Origin: Alphaproteobacteria bacterium | GTDB taxonomy: Bacteria; Pseudomonadota; Alphaproteobacteria; Geminicoccales; Geminicoccaceae | Assembly: GCA_026984595.1 (NCBI GenBank) | Contig: JALSRW010000156.1 | Coordinates: 1-16,976 of the forward strand | DNA length: 16,976 bases | Direction: 5' to 3' | In this document: positions 1 through 7,682 of the stretch, piece after piece | Layout: each line of letters begins with the position of its first letter | Position numbering within the stretch: position 1 is the first letter of the stretch | Position numbers and translations under genes: made by a program | Notes under the pieces: generated by a model | What the model was told of the DNA's origin: nothing | What the model saw: the letters and a program-made list of their open reading frames with translations, nothing else | The model's database searches: none

Positions 1-782
1 GCGTCGTCCAGCACCACGAGCGGGTTCTTGCCGCCCATTTCGAGCTGGAACTTCTTCATGCCGGCGGCACAGACGGCGGCGATGTGGCGGCCGGTCTCGA
101 TCGAGCCGGTGAAGCTCACGGCGTCGGTCTCGGGCGCTTCGAGGATCGCCTCGCCGACCACCGAGCCCCGCCCCATGACCAGATTGAACACCCCGGCCGG
201 CAGCCCGGCGCGGCTGAGGATCTCGGTCAGCGCCCAGGCGCTGCCGGGCACCAGATCGGCCGGCTTGAAGACGACGCAGTTGCCGAAGGCCAGAGCCGGC
301 GCGATCTTCCAGGCCGGGATCGCGATCGGGAAGTTCCAGGGGGTGATCAGACCGACCACGCCGACCGGCTCGCGGGACATCTCGACGCGGATGCCGGGGC
401 GCACGGAGGGCAGCGCCTCACCCCCGAAACGCAGACACTCGCCGGCGAAGAACTTGAAGATTTGCCCGGCCCGCGCCACCTCGCCGATGCCTTCGGGCAG
501 GGTCTTGCCTTCCTCCCGCGACAGCAGACGGCCGAGTTCCTCCTTGCGGGCCAGGATCTCGCTGCCGACGCGATCGAGAATGTCGGCGCGCTGCTGGATA
601 CCGCTGCGCGCCCAGGCCGGAGCGGCGGCTCTGGCGGCGGCGATCGCCCGGCGGGTGAGTTCGCGATCGGCATAGGCGTATTCGCCGATGACGTCGTCGA
701 GATCGGAAGGGTTGATGTTCCTCGCGGTGGTGGCGCCTTCGACCCAGGCGCCGCCGATATAGAGCCTGTGCAGACTGGTCAT
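1..782 (-). CDS. NAD(P)-dependent aldehyde dehydrogenase, alpha-ketoglutarate-semialdehyde dehydrogenase type (partial, C-terminus beyond window)
   Basis: This gene encodes the N-terminal 260 residues of an aldehyde dehydrogenase superfamily enzyme, which oxidises an aldehyde to the acid with NAD(P)+ in the cytosol. The cofactor-fold motif ITPWNFP (146-152, with the oxyanion Asn at 150), VFKPAD (171-176), the FTGS turn (224-227) and the general-base Glu in LEMGGKNP (Glu248) are all present. The catalytic Cys lies outside the window. The stretch from FKFFAGE to the PSVRPGI region resembles alpha-ketoglutaric semialdehyde (2,5-dioxovalerate) dehydrogenases of sugar-acid catabolism, but substrate assignment from half a protein is inference; a betaine- or succinate-semialdehyde type is possible. 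ATG at 782 has a good Shine-Dalgarno (GGGGAGGAG, about 6 nt away). Its ATG overlaps the cobT stop as ATGA, so the two are probably co-transcribed and translationally coupled. Confidence 0.9.
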   Translation of the reverse strand, partial: MTSLHRLYIGGAWVEGATTARNINPSDLDDVIGEYAYADRELTRRAIAAARAAAPAWARSGIQQRADILDRVGSEILARKEELGRLLSREEGKTLPEGIGEVARAGQIFKFFAGECLRFGGEALPSVRPGIRVEMSREPVGVVGLITPWNFPIAIPAWKIAPALAFGNCVVFKPADLVPGSAWALTEILSRAGLPAGVFNLVMGRGSVVGEAILEAPETDAVSFTGSIETGRHIAAVCAAGMKKFQLEMGGKNPLVVLDD

Positions 783-1849
783 GCTGTCTCCTCCCCGTAC
801 GTTTGTGATAGCGCCTTGTCGCTGCGGCTGACCCCGGCTGTGGCGAATGTCGCCATGCCATTGTGACAGGCGAGCGCGGCGCGCAAGAGACCGATCGCCA
901 CAGCCGCCCCCGAGGCCTCGCCCAGCCGCATGCCGAGATCCAGAAGCGGCACGAGGCCGAGATGCTCCAGCAGCAGCCGATGCGCCGGCTCGGCGGAGCG
1001 GTGCGCCGCCTGGCAATGGGCCAGGGCCTCGCGGTCGAGCGCCCGAAGAACGGCGGCCGCGGCACCGCAGACATAGCCGTCGAGCAGCACCGGCACCCGC
1101 CGCAGCCGGGCACCGACAATGAGGCCGGCCATCGCCGCGATCTCGCGTCCGCCGAGCCGCCGCAGCACTTCGAGCGGATCGTCGAGCGCCGTTCGATGCG
1201 TTTCCAGGGCCGCTTCGATCACCGCCGCCTTGCGTCGCACACCTTCCCCGTCCAGCCCGGTTCCCGGACCGGCGAAGCGGATCGCGGGACCTCCCAGCAG
1301 AGCGGCCAGGATGGCCGCCGCCGCCGTGGTATTGCCGATCCCCATCTCGCCCACGGCCAGGAGGTCGAAGGGCTCGCTCGGGCTCTCGAGACCCGTGCGG
1401 AACGCGGCCACGCATTCCTCCCGGGTCATCGCCGGGGCCTCGGTGAAATCCTCGGTCGGGCGATCGAGCTCCAGCGCCACCACCTGGAGTTCGGCTCCGA
1501 AACAGCGGGCGAGCTGGTTGATGGCCGCACCACCGGCGTCGAAATTGGCCACCATCTGGCCGGTCACCTCGGCGGGAAAGGCGGAGATACCGCGCCGGGT
1601 GACCCCGTGATTGCCGGCGAACACGAAGATCCCGACCCGCTCGAGGCGCGGCGGCTGGCGTCCCTGCCAGGCCGCGAGCCAGACCGCGAGATCCTCGAGC
1701 CGGCCCAGCGACCCGGGCGGCTTGGTGAGCTGTGCCTGGTGGTCGCGCGCGGCCGCAGCGCTGTTTTCGTCGGCTTGCGGCAGGGATGCCAGCAGGGCGC
1801 GGACATCCTCGAGCGTGGACAGGGTGACGGCCGGAGAGGATCTGGGCAT
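779..1849 (-). CDS. cobT: Nicotinate-nucleotide--dimethylbenzimidazole phosphoribosyltransferase
   Basis: The enzyme transfers phosphoribose from nicotinate mononucleotide to 5,6-dimethylbenzimidazole, giving alpha-ribazole phosphate for the lower ligand of cobalamin (cytosolic). At 356 aa it matches the family length of about 350. Recognisable motifs are KPPGSLGRLEDLA (43-55), FAGNHGV (77-83) followed by FPAEVTGQMV, GEMGIGNTTAAA (167-178) and the C-terminal LDLGMRLGEASGA, whose Glu311 corresponds to the catalytic Glu (Glu317 in Salmonella CobT). The reading frame is open further upstream (to about 1966), but the ATG at 1849 fits the family N-terminus and has a CGGAG Shine-Dalgarno. It is divergent from cobS, the next step in nucleotide-loop assembly. 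Its stop overlaps the start of the aldehyde dehydrogenase. The Pseudomonas denitrificans name for this gene is cobU. Confidence 0.95.
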   Translation of the reverse strand: MPRSSPAVTLSTLEDVRALLASLPQADENSAAAARDHQAQLTKPPGSLGRLEDLAVWLAAWQGRQPPRLERVGIFVFAGNHGVTRRGISAFPAEVTGQMVANFDAGGAAINQLARCFGAELQVVALELDRPTEDFTEAPAMTREECVAAFRTGLESPSEPFDLLAVGEMGIGNTTAAAAILAALLGGPAIRFAGPGTGLDGEGVRRKAAVIEAALETHRTALDDPLEVLRRLGGREIAAMAGLIVGARLRRVPVLLDGYVCGAAAAVLRALDREALAHCQAAHRSAEPAHRLLLEHLGLVPLLDLGMRLGEASGAAVAIGLLRAALACHNGMATFATAGVSRSDKALSQTYGEETA

Positions 1850-1883
1850 CGCGGCTCCGAGACGGTTGATCGCGAGAGATTGC

Positions 1884-1900
1884 GGCGGCAATGTGCCGCC
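1884..1900. repeat. Perfect 7-3-7 inverted repeat between cobT and cobS
   Basis: GGCGGCA-ATG-TGCCGCC is a perfect inverted repeat of two 7-bp arms with a 3-bp centre. It lies in the ~100-bp intergenic region between the divergent cobT and cobS starts. Its position suits an operator shared by both promoters, or a small RNA hairpin in the cobS leader. No known regulator site is recognised and no cobalamin riboswitch is visible. In GC-rich DNA a short GC palindrome can arise by chance, so the role is speculative. Confidence 0.35.
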
Positions 1901-1949
1901 CGCCCCCGGGCCTGTCGAGGGGCTGCGGGAGGAACGGGGATGCGCCGCC

Positions 1950-2699
1950 TTGCTCGATGATCTCAAGATCGCCTGCGTTTTCCTGACGCGGCTCCCGGTG
2001 CGCCTCTCCCACGAGGTGAGCCTGCGCGATCTGGCGGATGCGGTCTATGCCTTCCCCATCGTCGGCCTGCTGGTGGGGGCGGCCGGCGGCATCACCTATG
2101 CCCTGCTCGGCCAGCTCGGCCTCGCCGGCATGCCGGCGGCGGTGCTGGCACTGATGGTGATGGTGGGGATCACCGGCGGGCTGCACGAGGACGGGCTCGC
2201 CGATACCGCCGATGCGGTGGGGGTCGGTCCGGACCGGCAGCGGGCCCTCGAGGTGATGCGCGACAGCCGCATCGGCAGCTATGGCGCCCTCGCCCTCGGC
2301 CTCGCCCTGCTGGCGCGGGTTTCCGCCTACGGGCTGTTCTGGGAACCCGGCTTCTTCCTGCGGGCGGCGGTCTGCGCGGCGGCGGTGTCGCGGGCCGCCA
2401 TTCCGGTGGTGATGATGCTCCAGCCGAGCGCCCGCAGCAGCGGCCTCGCCGCCGGTGCCGGCCAGCCGGAGGCCGGGCGCGTCTACGCCGCGGTGGGAAT
2501 CGCCACCGCCCTCGCCCTGCTGCTCCTTTCGGGGGCCGCCTTCAAGGCGCTGGGCGCCGCGGCGCTGGCGGCGGCGGGTACCGCCTACTGGCTCGGTCGC
2601 CGCTTCGGCGGCTGCACCGGGGACACGCTGGGAGCCGTACAGCAGGCCGCCGAGATCGGCTTCCTGATGGCCCTGGCCACCGAGCTCGGACCGGGCTAG
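1950..2699 (+). CDS. cobS: Adenosylcobinamide-GDP ribazoletransferase (cobalamin 5'-phosphate synthase)
   Basis: This integral membrane enzyme joins adenosylcobinamide-GDP to alpha-ribazole (or its phosphate), the last assembly step of cobalamin. The 249-aa length matches the family (about 247). Diagnostic motifs are FLTRLPV near the N-terminus, GLHEDGLADTADAVG, EVMRDSRIGSYGALAL and CTGDTLGA near the C-terminus. Several hydrophobic segments fit a multi-pass inner-membrane protein. The start is awkward: the frame has no ATG, and TTG 1950 gives the family-like N-terminus MLDDLKIACVFLTRLPV, but it lies about 15 nt from the GGGAGGAA Shine-Dalgarno (1927-1934). That Shine-Dalgarno is ideally spaced for ATG 1940, which is in another frame and ends after six codons. 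Skipping one base there would read MRRLLDDLKIACVF, so a 1-nt indel is possible. The gene is divergent from cobT and its end converges on spoVR 19 nt away. Also called cobV. Confidence 0.93.
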   Translation: MLDDLKIACVFLTRLPVRLSHEVSLRDLADAVYAFPIVGLLVGAAGGITYALLGQLGLAGMPAAVLALMVMVGITGGLHEDGLADTADAVGVGPDRQRALEVMRDSRIGSYGALALGLALLARVSAYGLFWEPGFFLRAAVCAAAVSRAAIPVVMMLQPSARSSGLAAGAGQPEAGRVYAAVGIATALALLLLSGAAFKALGAAALAAAGTAYWLGRRFGGCTGDTLGAVQQAAEIGFLMALATELGPG

Positions 2700-2718
2700 A
2701 GACCGCTGCGGCCCGCCG

Positions 2719-4122
2719 TCAGGTGATCAGCTTGGCGTCGAAGCCGCTTTCCGTCATGCTCATCAGCGCCCGCTTGTCGCGCAGCCGCGTCTCCAGATAG
2801 ACATCCTGCCCCCACAGGCCGCGGAGGTATCCGAGGGTCTTCTCGGCATGGGTCATGTCCAGATCCCGGCCGTCGTGTTCGTGGCGCAGATAGAGAGCAC
2901 GCCGGCCGCGATGATCGGCGTCGATGATGCGGATCACGGGCAGGGTGGCGGTACCGATCTGGCGCAGCAGGGCGGCCTTGACGTCCTGCCAGTTCTCCTC
3001 GTCGGAAACCTTGGTGACCACCAGATGTTCGCCGCGCGGACGGTAGGCGAAGAGATCGAGCTCGCGCATCAGATCATGCGTGAGAAAGCGCCGCAGGAAG
3101 GAGATGTCGCGATCGCTCTCGCGCACCGCGAACAGCGTTTCGCGGGCCTCGGCGCTGTCCTCGCCGCCGAAGCGGCGGGCGATGTCCTGCCAGACGACGA
3201 AGCCCACATGGTAGGGGTTGAGGCCGCCCGGATGCGGGCAGATCACCTGATTGTGGCGCACCAGGAACTCGAGATGGAGCTCCTGCGGCAGCTCGAGGGC
3301 GTGCATGATGCGGTGGTGCCAGTAGCTGGCCCAGCCCTCGTTCATGATCTTGGTTTCCATCTGCGGGATGAAGTAGCGGGCCTCCTCGTCGACGATGGTC
3401 AGAATGTCCCGCTGCCAGTCCGCGAGATGCCGGTTGTGGTCGCGGATGAACAGCAGGATGTCCTCTTCGGGCTCCAGCGGCAGCCGGTCGAGCTCCGGCT
3501 CCTCCGCCTGCACCGGCGCATGCAGATGGGCGAAGGGATCGGGTGGCGGCGTCGCCCGGGCCAGCGCCGCTTCGCGCTGCTCCGCCTCGGAGGGCTTGCG
3601 GATGGCGATGTTGCGGCGGCGGCTGAAGGCCAGGGCATGGGCGGCATCCAGGAAGCTCTCGACCGCCTCGGCACCGATCGAGGGATCCTCGATATAACGG
3701 CGGATGCGATCGGCACGGGCCTTGAAGGACGCCAGGGTTTCCCGGGGGTCGGTGGCCGTCCGGAAGGTGAAGTTGTTCTTGAAGAAATCGTTGTGGCCGT
3801 AGACGTGGGCGATGGTCAGCACCTGCAGGCAGAGGCTGTTGTCGCGCATCAGATAGGCGAGACAGGGGTCGGAATTGATGACCATCTCGTAGGGCAGGCC
3901 CTGGACCCCGTAGTCGTACATGGTCTTGATCTGCTCGAAGGCCTTCCCGTAACTCCAATGGGGATAATGGGCCGGCATCCCGTGATAGGCCATGTAGCCG
4001 AGCATCGCCTCCCGATCACAGATCTCGAACTCCTGGGCGAAGCAATCGAGCCCGAATTCCGCCACCTTCTCGCGGATCCGTTCGTCCCAGTATTCGAGAT
4101 CGCGCAGGCTCCAGTCGCTCAT
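2719..4122 (-). CDS. spoVR: SpoVR family protein
   Basis: This is a homologue of Bacillus SpoVR (spore cortex formation) and E. coli YcgB; the biochemical function is unknown. The protein is 467 aa, slightly shorter than YcgB (510). Family hallmarks are the N-terminal WDERIREKVAEFGLDCFAQEFEICD-like segment, HYPHWSYGKAFE, the NSDPCLAYLM region, and the central METKIMNEGWASYWHHRIM motif rich in His, Glu and Trp. ATG 4122 (MSDWSLRD) is preferred over an in-frame start at 4152 because it is preceded by GGGGAGAGG at proper spacing. It is the third gene of the yeaG-yeaH-spoVR cluster, 57 nt after yeaH, and probably shares its transcript. In enterobacteria these genes are stress- or stationary-phase-induced; whether that holds here is inference. 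Confidence 0.94.
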   Translation of the reverse strand: MSDWSLRDLEYWDERIREKVAEFGLDCFAQEFEICDREAMLGYMAYHGMPAHYPHWSYGKAFEQIKTMYDYGVQGLPYEMVINSDPCLAYLMRDNSLCLQVLTIAHVYGHNDFFKNNFTFRTATDPRETLASFKARADRIRRYIEDPSIGAEAVESFLDAAHALAFSRRRNIAIRKPSEAEQREAALARATPPPDPFAHLHAPVQAEEPELDRLPLEPEEDILLFIRDHNRHLADWQRDILTIVDEEARYFIPQMETKIMNEGWASYWHHRIMHALELPQELHLEFLVRHNQVICPHPGGLNPYHVGFVVWQDIARRFGGEDSAEARETLFAVRESDRDISFLRRFLTHDLMRELDLFAYRPRGEHLVVTKVSDEENWQDVKAALLRQIGTATLPVIRIIDADHRGRRALYLRHEHDGRDLDMTHAEKTLGYLRGLWGQDVYLETRLRDKRALMSMTESGFDAKLIT

Positions 4123-4179
4123 GGGCCTCTCCCCGGCCGGCCGTTGCGACACGGCGAGCTCTCCGAAACATCCTCCGGT

Positions 4180-5382
4180 CTACCCCGCATCGACGGGTAT
4201 CTTCTCGCGTGACATGAAGCTGCGGAAGGCCGGCCAGACGTCTTCCCGCCGTTCGATCAGCACCGCCTGGAAGTTCTCCGCTTCGAGCTCGCGGAAGCGC
4301 TCGAACATGGAACTTTCGTAATAGTGCGAGCCCATCGGCTTGATCTCGCCATAGCCGAACAGGTTGCAGAGCTCGCACAGCTCGGCCGCCGCCCGCATCG
4401 CCTCCTCGTTGTCGGAATCGAAATTGTCGCCGTCCGAGCAATGGAAGGCATAGATGTTCCACAGCTCGGGATGGTAGCGGGCGTGGATGATCTCCAGCGC
4501 CTTCCGGTAGCCCGAGGAAATCAGCGTGCCGCCCGATTCGCCCTTGTGGAAGAACTCCTCCTCGGTGACCTCCCGGGCCTGGGTGTGGTGGGCGACGAAC
4601 ACCACATGGACATTGTCGTACTTGGTGCAGACGAACTGATAGAGCAGGAAGAAGAAGCTCCGCGCCAGGTATTTCTTGAGCCGGTCCATCGAGCCCGAGG
4701 TGTCCATCACGCAGATCACCACGGCGTTGCTCTCCTCCCGCAGATCGGGTTTCAGGCGCCGGTAGATCAGATCCCGTTTGTGAAAGGGAAAACGCTCCTC
4801 GGCCTCGCCGGCGGAGTGGGGGGCGAAGGCGGTGAGCGGATCGCCGCCGGCGGCCACCTTGCGGCGGATCCGCGCCCGCGCGGTGCGCTTGCGATCGAGA
4901 TGGACGCGCACACCCTGCCTGCGGTAGCCCTTGCGCTTGGCGATCCGTTCGCTGGGCACTTCCCGAAGGAACTTGCGCTCCATGTCCGGCAGTTCGAGAT
5001 CCTCGAACATGATGTCGACGAGTTCCTCGAGGGAAATCTCGGTCTCGTAGACATCCTCGCCGGGAGCGTTGCCGGCCTTGCCGGCGCCCGCCTGCCCCTT
5101 GCGCCCGCTCTGACCGACGATCTGGCCGGGCCGGGTATCGCCCTTTCCGGTCCCCACCCCGCCCTCGTTGTCGCCGTAGACGAAGCGGTACTCCTTGATG
5201 CCCCGGATCGGCACCTTGATGATCCGGTCGCGGGCGCGACCGATGATGCTTTCTTCGGCGATGATGTCGGCGATGTTCTCGCGCAGCGAGCGCCGGAGTT
5301 TCTCGCGGTGGCGTTGGCGGTCGCCGGCGCTACGGTCCGAGCGCAGCGCGTCGCTTTCCGAATAGGGACGAAACACCGTCAT
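4180..5382 (-). CDS. yeaH: YeaH/DUF444 family protein with VWA-like domain
   Basis: This 400-aa protein belongs to the UPF0229/DUF444 family that almost always accompanies the PrkA/YeaG kinase. The basic N-terminal half (residues 1-215) contains the family pattern DRQRHREKLRRSLRENI, IKVPIRGIKEYRF and a Gly-rich linker at about 74-108. The C-terminal half is a von Willebrand A-like domain with a MIDAS-type DTSGS (227-231), followed by HHTQAREVTEEEFF, SGGTLISSGY and HCSDGDNFD. The molecular role is unknown; it is assumed to be a partner or target in the YeaG pathway. ATG 5382 gives the typical N-terminus but has only a weak Shine-Dalgarno. It lies 39 nt downstream of yeaG, consistent with one operon. 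It is slightly shorter than E. coli YeaH (427). Confidence 0.93.
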   Translation of the reverse strand: MTVFRPYSESDALRSDRSAGDRQRHREKLRRSLRENIADIIAEESIIGRARDRIIKVPIRGIKEYRFVYGDNEGGVGTGKGDTRPGQIVGQSGRKGQAGAGKAGNAPGEDVYETEISLEELVDIMFEDLELPDMERKFLREVPSERIAKRKGYRRQGVRVHLDRKRTARARIRRKVAAGGDPLTAFAPHSAGEAEERFPFHKRDLIYRRLKPDLREESNAVVICVMDTSGSMDRLKKYLARSFFFLLYQFVCTKYDNVHVVFVAHHTQAREVTEEEFFHKGESGGTLISSGYRKALEIIHARYHPELWNIYAFHCSDGDNFDSDNEEAMRAAAELCELCNLFGYGEIKPMGSHYYESSMFERFRELEAENFQAVLIERREDVWPAFRSFMSREKIPVDAG

Positions 5383-5421
5383 GGGCGTGCCGTCTGCCGC
5401 CTCGGCGAAACCACCCGCATG

Positions 5422-7353
5422 TCAGTCCTTCCACAGATGGTTGGCGGCGTATTTCAGGATGGTGTCGATGCTCTCCTCGCTGTAGCCCTGAGCGAGCAGG
5501 TTCTCCACCATGGTGTCGTATTTCTGGCGCTGTTCGGCGTCGCGGGTCCGCGCCTTGGTGATGATCCGGCTGATGTCCCGCACCGAATGCATGAGCCGCT
5601 TTTCGATCGCCTCCTTGAGCGGCTCGTAGGATTCGTAGGTGATCTTCTCGCCGCGTCGGCTGGCCGACCACAGGTACGCGATCACCTCCTGGCGGAAGCC
5701 GTCGGCGGCGGGACCGATGATCGCGATCTGCTCTTCGATCGACTTGAGGAAGCTCTCGTCGGGGTGCATCTCGTCGCGGGTCACCGGATCCTTGACCTTG
5801 CCGCGGGTCACATAGGCCTCGGCATGGTCGAGATAGTTGTGGAACAGGGTCTCGGCCTGGTCGCGGAAGGAGTAGACGAAGGCCCTGGTGATGTCCCGCT
5901 CCAGCATCTCCAGATAGGCCTTGTGGAGAGTGTCGCGCAGGAACTCGAGATACTGCTTCTTCACATCATCGGCGAGATCGGCTTCCCTGACCATCTGGAT
6001 CAGCGCCTCGCGGACGTTGATCGGATGGATCACCCCGCCGTTCTGGGTCAGAGCGGTGTCCAGCGCCTTCATGATGAAGCGGGTGGAGATCCCGAACATG
6101 CCTTCGCGCCGGGCATCCTCCATCAGCTCCTGGGCGGTGAGCTTCTTGGGCCGCCCCTTCTCCAGCACTTCCTCGCCATTGTAGATCTTGAGCTTGGTCA
6201 TGGGATCGCATTTGGGGGTCGGCTCCAGCCGCGAAAGGATCGCGAACATGGAGGCGATCTCCAGGGTGTGGGGGGCGATCTTGGCGTCGAAACGGGCCCG
6301 CTCGAGGAACTTCCGGTAGATCTTCACTTCCTCGGAGAGGCGCAGATTATAGGGCACCTTGACCACCACGATGCGATCGAGAATCGCCTCGTTGGTGTGG
6401 TCCGCCTTGAACTTCTGCCATTCCGCCTCGTTGCTGTGGGCGACGATGCAGCAGTCGACATAGATGGTGCCGTGCCGCCCGGGAGCCGGGACGAACTTCT
6501 CCTGGGTAGCGGTGATCATGGTGTGCAGATATTCGGTCTCGTTCTTGAACACCTCGATGAACTCGACGAGACCGCGATTGCCGACATTGAAGGCGCCGTT
6601 GAGTTCGAGCACGCGCGGATCGCTCTCCGAATAGCGATCGAGCTTGGAGATGTCCTCCGAGCCGATCAGCACCGAGGTGTCCTGGTTGTTGGGGTCGACC
6701 GGCGGCACCACTCCGATTCCGCGTCGGTCGCGGATGCTGAAGGTCACGGTATGGACCGGGACGGCCTCGTATCTGCCCTCGTGCTCGTGCTCGAGCCGCC
6801 AGCGGCAGACCGGGCAGAGATCGCCCTCGATGCGCACACCGAGCATCTCCTCGAAGGCCGGCCGCAGATGGCGGGGAATGAGATGCAACGGCTGTTCGCG
6901 CATCGGGCAACCCTCGATGGCATAGATCGGATCGAGTTCCTCGAGACCGCGTTTGAGCCGCTCGACCAGCGAGCTCTTGCCCGAGCCCACCGGCCCCATG
7001 AGGTACAGCACCTGGCGGCTCTCCTCGCCGCCCATCGCCGCCGAGTGGAAATAGCGGACGATCTTCTCCAAGGTGGTCTCCATGCCGAAGAACTCGTCCT
7101 TGAAGAAGCCATAGACCTTGACCGGACGATCCCCGAACAGGCGCTTTACGCGCGGATCCGCTTCTCGATCGAGCTCGCCGACCCCTCGGGCGACGATCAT
7201 CTGGTAGACCCGCTTGTGGGAAAGATCGGCGAGACCGGGATCGGCCTTGACCAGCTCCAGATACTCGAGAAGGGTCCCGCGCCACTGCCTGCGCTGGCGC
7301 TCGCTGCGGTCCTGCGCGATCAGGGTCGCGAATTCGGTGGATTCATCCGGCAT
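5422..7353 (-). CDS. yeaG: PrkA-type serine protein kinase
   Basis: A PrkA/YeaG family serine protein kinase, cytosolic; in E. coli it is tied to nitrogen starvation and sustained stress, and in Bacillus PrkA is linked to sporulation. It is 643 aa, essentially identical in length to E. coli YeaG (644). Domains: an N-terminal AAA-like PrkA module with the Walker A motif GPVGSGKS (120-127), a CPVC pair, then DTSVLIGSEDISKLD and ELNGAFNVGNRGLVEFIEVFK-type conserved stretches. The C-terminal kinase-like PrkA domain ends in GYSEESIDTILKYAANHLW. ATG 7353 is preferred over TTG 7362 three codons upstream; a GCGAGG lies about 9 nt before the ATG. It is the first gene of the yeaG-yeaH-spoVR cluster, with a sigma70-like promoter roughly 75 nt upstream. 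Confidence 0.96.
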   Translation of the reverse strand: MPDESTEFATLIAQDRSERQRRQWRGTLLEYLELVKADPGLADLSHKRVYQMIVARGVGELDREADPRVKRLFGDRPVKVYGFFKDEFFGMETTLEKIVRYFHSAAMGGEESRQVLYLMGPVGSGKSSLVERLKRGLEELDPIYAIEGCPMREQPLHLIPRHLRPAFEEMLGVRIEGDLCPVCRWRLEHEHEGRYEAVPVHTVTFSIRDRRGIGVVPPVDPNNQDTSVLIGSEDISKLDRYSESDPRVLELNGAFNVGNRGLVEFIEVFKNETEYLHTMITATQEKFVPAPGRHGTIYVDCCIVAHSNEAEWQKFKADHTNEAILDRIVVVKVPYNLRLSEEVKIYRKFLERARFDAKIAPHTLEIASMFAILSRLEPTPKCDPMTKLKIYNGEEVLEKGRPKKLTAQELMEDARREGMFGISTRFIMKALDTALTQNGGVIHPINVREALIQMVREADLADDVKKQYLEFLRDTLHKAYLEMLERDITRAFVYSFRDQAETLFHNYLDHAEAYVTRGKVKDPVTRDEMHPDESFLKSIEEQIAIIGPAADGFRQEVIAYLWSASRRGEKITYESYEPLKEAIEKRLMHSVRDISRIITKARTRDAEQRQKYDTMVENLLAQGYSEESIDTILKYAANHLWKD

Positions 7354-7430
7354 GCGCTGCAACCTCGCTGCTTGTCTCCCGGCCGACGGCGGCTTTCGCT
7401 CCGAACCACGGATACGAGTGGCTTTCGGGT

Positions 7431-7459
7431 ATTAGACCATGAAAATCTGGCGTTGAAAA
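7431..7459 (-). promoter_or_regulatory. Candidate sigma70-type promoter of the yeaG-yeaH-spoVR cluster
   Basis: On the minus strand TTTTCA (7459-7454) and TCTAAT (7436-7431) are separated by 17 bp; shifting one base gives TTTCAA/CTAATA with the same spacing. This would start transcription near 7424 and leave a leader of about 70 nt before the yeaG ATG. The match is moderate. General-stress EcfG-type (GGAAC-N16/17-CGTT) and sigma54 elements were looked for and not found. Confidence 0.4.
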
Positions 7460-7495
7460 GAGTATTCGTGAATCGTTACGGAGCGGAACTATCGA

Positions 7496-7606
7496 CTATT
7501 CGACAGCAACCGCGCGGCCCTGCTGCCGCGAACCAAGGTACCGGTCGGTGATGTGCCAGAAGAACTGCCGAACGGCATCGGGCCGCTCTTTCGGTGCGAC
7601 CGACAT
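7496..7606 (-). CDS. Possible small protein of 36 aa upstream of yeaG
   Basis: An ATG at 7606 opens 36 codons ending in TAG. The peptide begins MSVAPKERPDAV, has an aromatic-rich centre (RQFFWHITDRYLG, about 13-25) and ends in a basic/alanine tail. About three quarters of its codons end in G or C, near the genome bias, although the surrounding DNA is more AT-rich. The frame stays open well upstream without another start codon, and the Shine-Dalgarno is weak (GGAACGGA directly before the ATG). It could be a real micro-protein, the remnant of a longer gene, or chance. No family is recognised. Confidence 0.25.
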   Translation of the reverse strand: MSVAPKERPDAVRQFFWHITDRYLGSRQQGRAVAVE

Positions 7607-7659
7607 TCCGTTCCATTGGACTTCGTGTATTCTTGTGGCGACTTCGGACGCCGTCGCGC

Positions 7660-7682
7660 GGTACCCGCTTCGGACGGGTGCC
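7660..7682 (+). other. Hairpin with C(UUCG)G cap in the intergenic region
   Basis: GGTACCCG (7660-7667) pairs with CGGGTGCC (7675-7682), including one G-U wobble. The apex is C-TTCG-G with a single bulged A. A UUCG tetraloop closed by C-G is a hallmark of stable RNA hairpins, and the wobble makes the fold better on the plus strand than on the minus strand. No U-tract follows, so it is not a classical terminator. No plus-strand transcript is known here. Confidence 0.3.

Noticed and set aside
1850..1949. Cobalamin riboswitch between cobT and cobS
   Set aside because: The region is only 100 bp and I see no B12-box-like conserved core.
2700..2718. Bidirectional terminator between the convergent cobS and spoVR stops
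   Set aside because: Only 19 bp, with no stem of useful length and no T-tract.
2848..4212. A long plus-strand frame opposite spoVR
   Set aside because: Mirror frame of a clear SpoVR coding sequence; no ribosome-binding site or domain.
4324..7551. A plus-strand open frame of 1075 codons opposite yeaG and yeaH
   Set aside because: Both genes beneath it have unmistakable family motifs. The antisense frame is a by-product of G/C-ending codons; its translation is a low-information Leu/Asp/Gly/His-rich sequence without domains.
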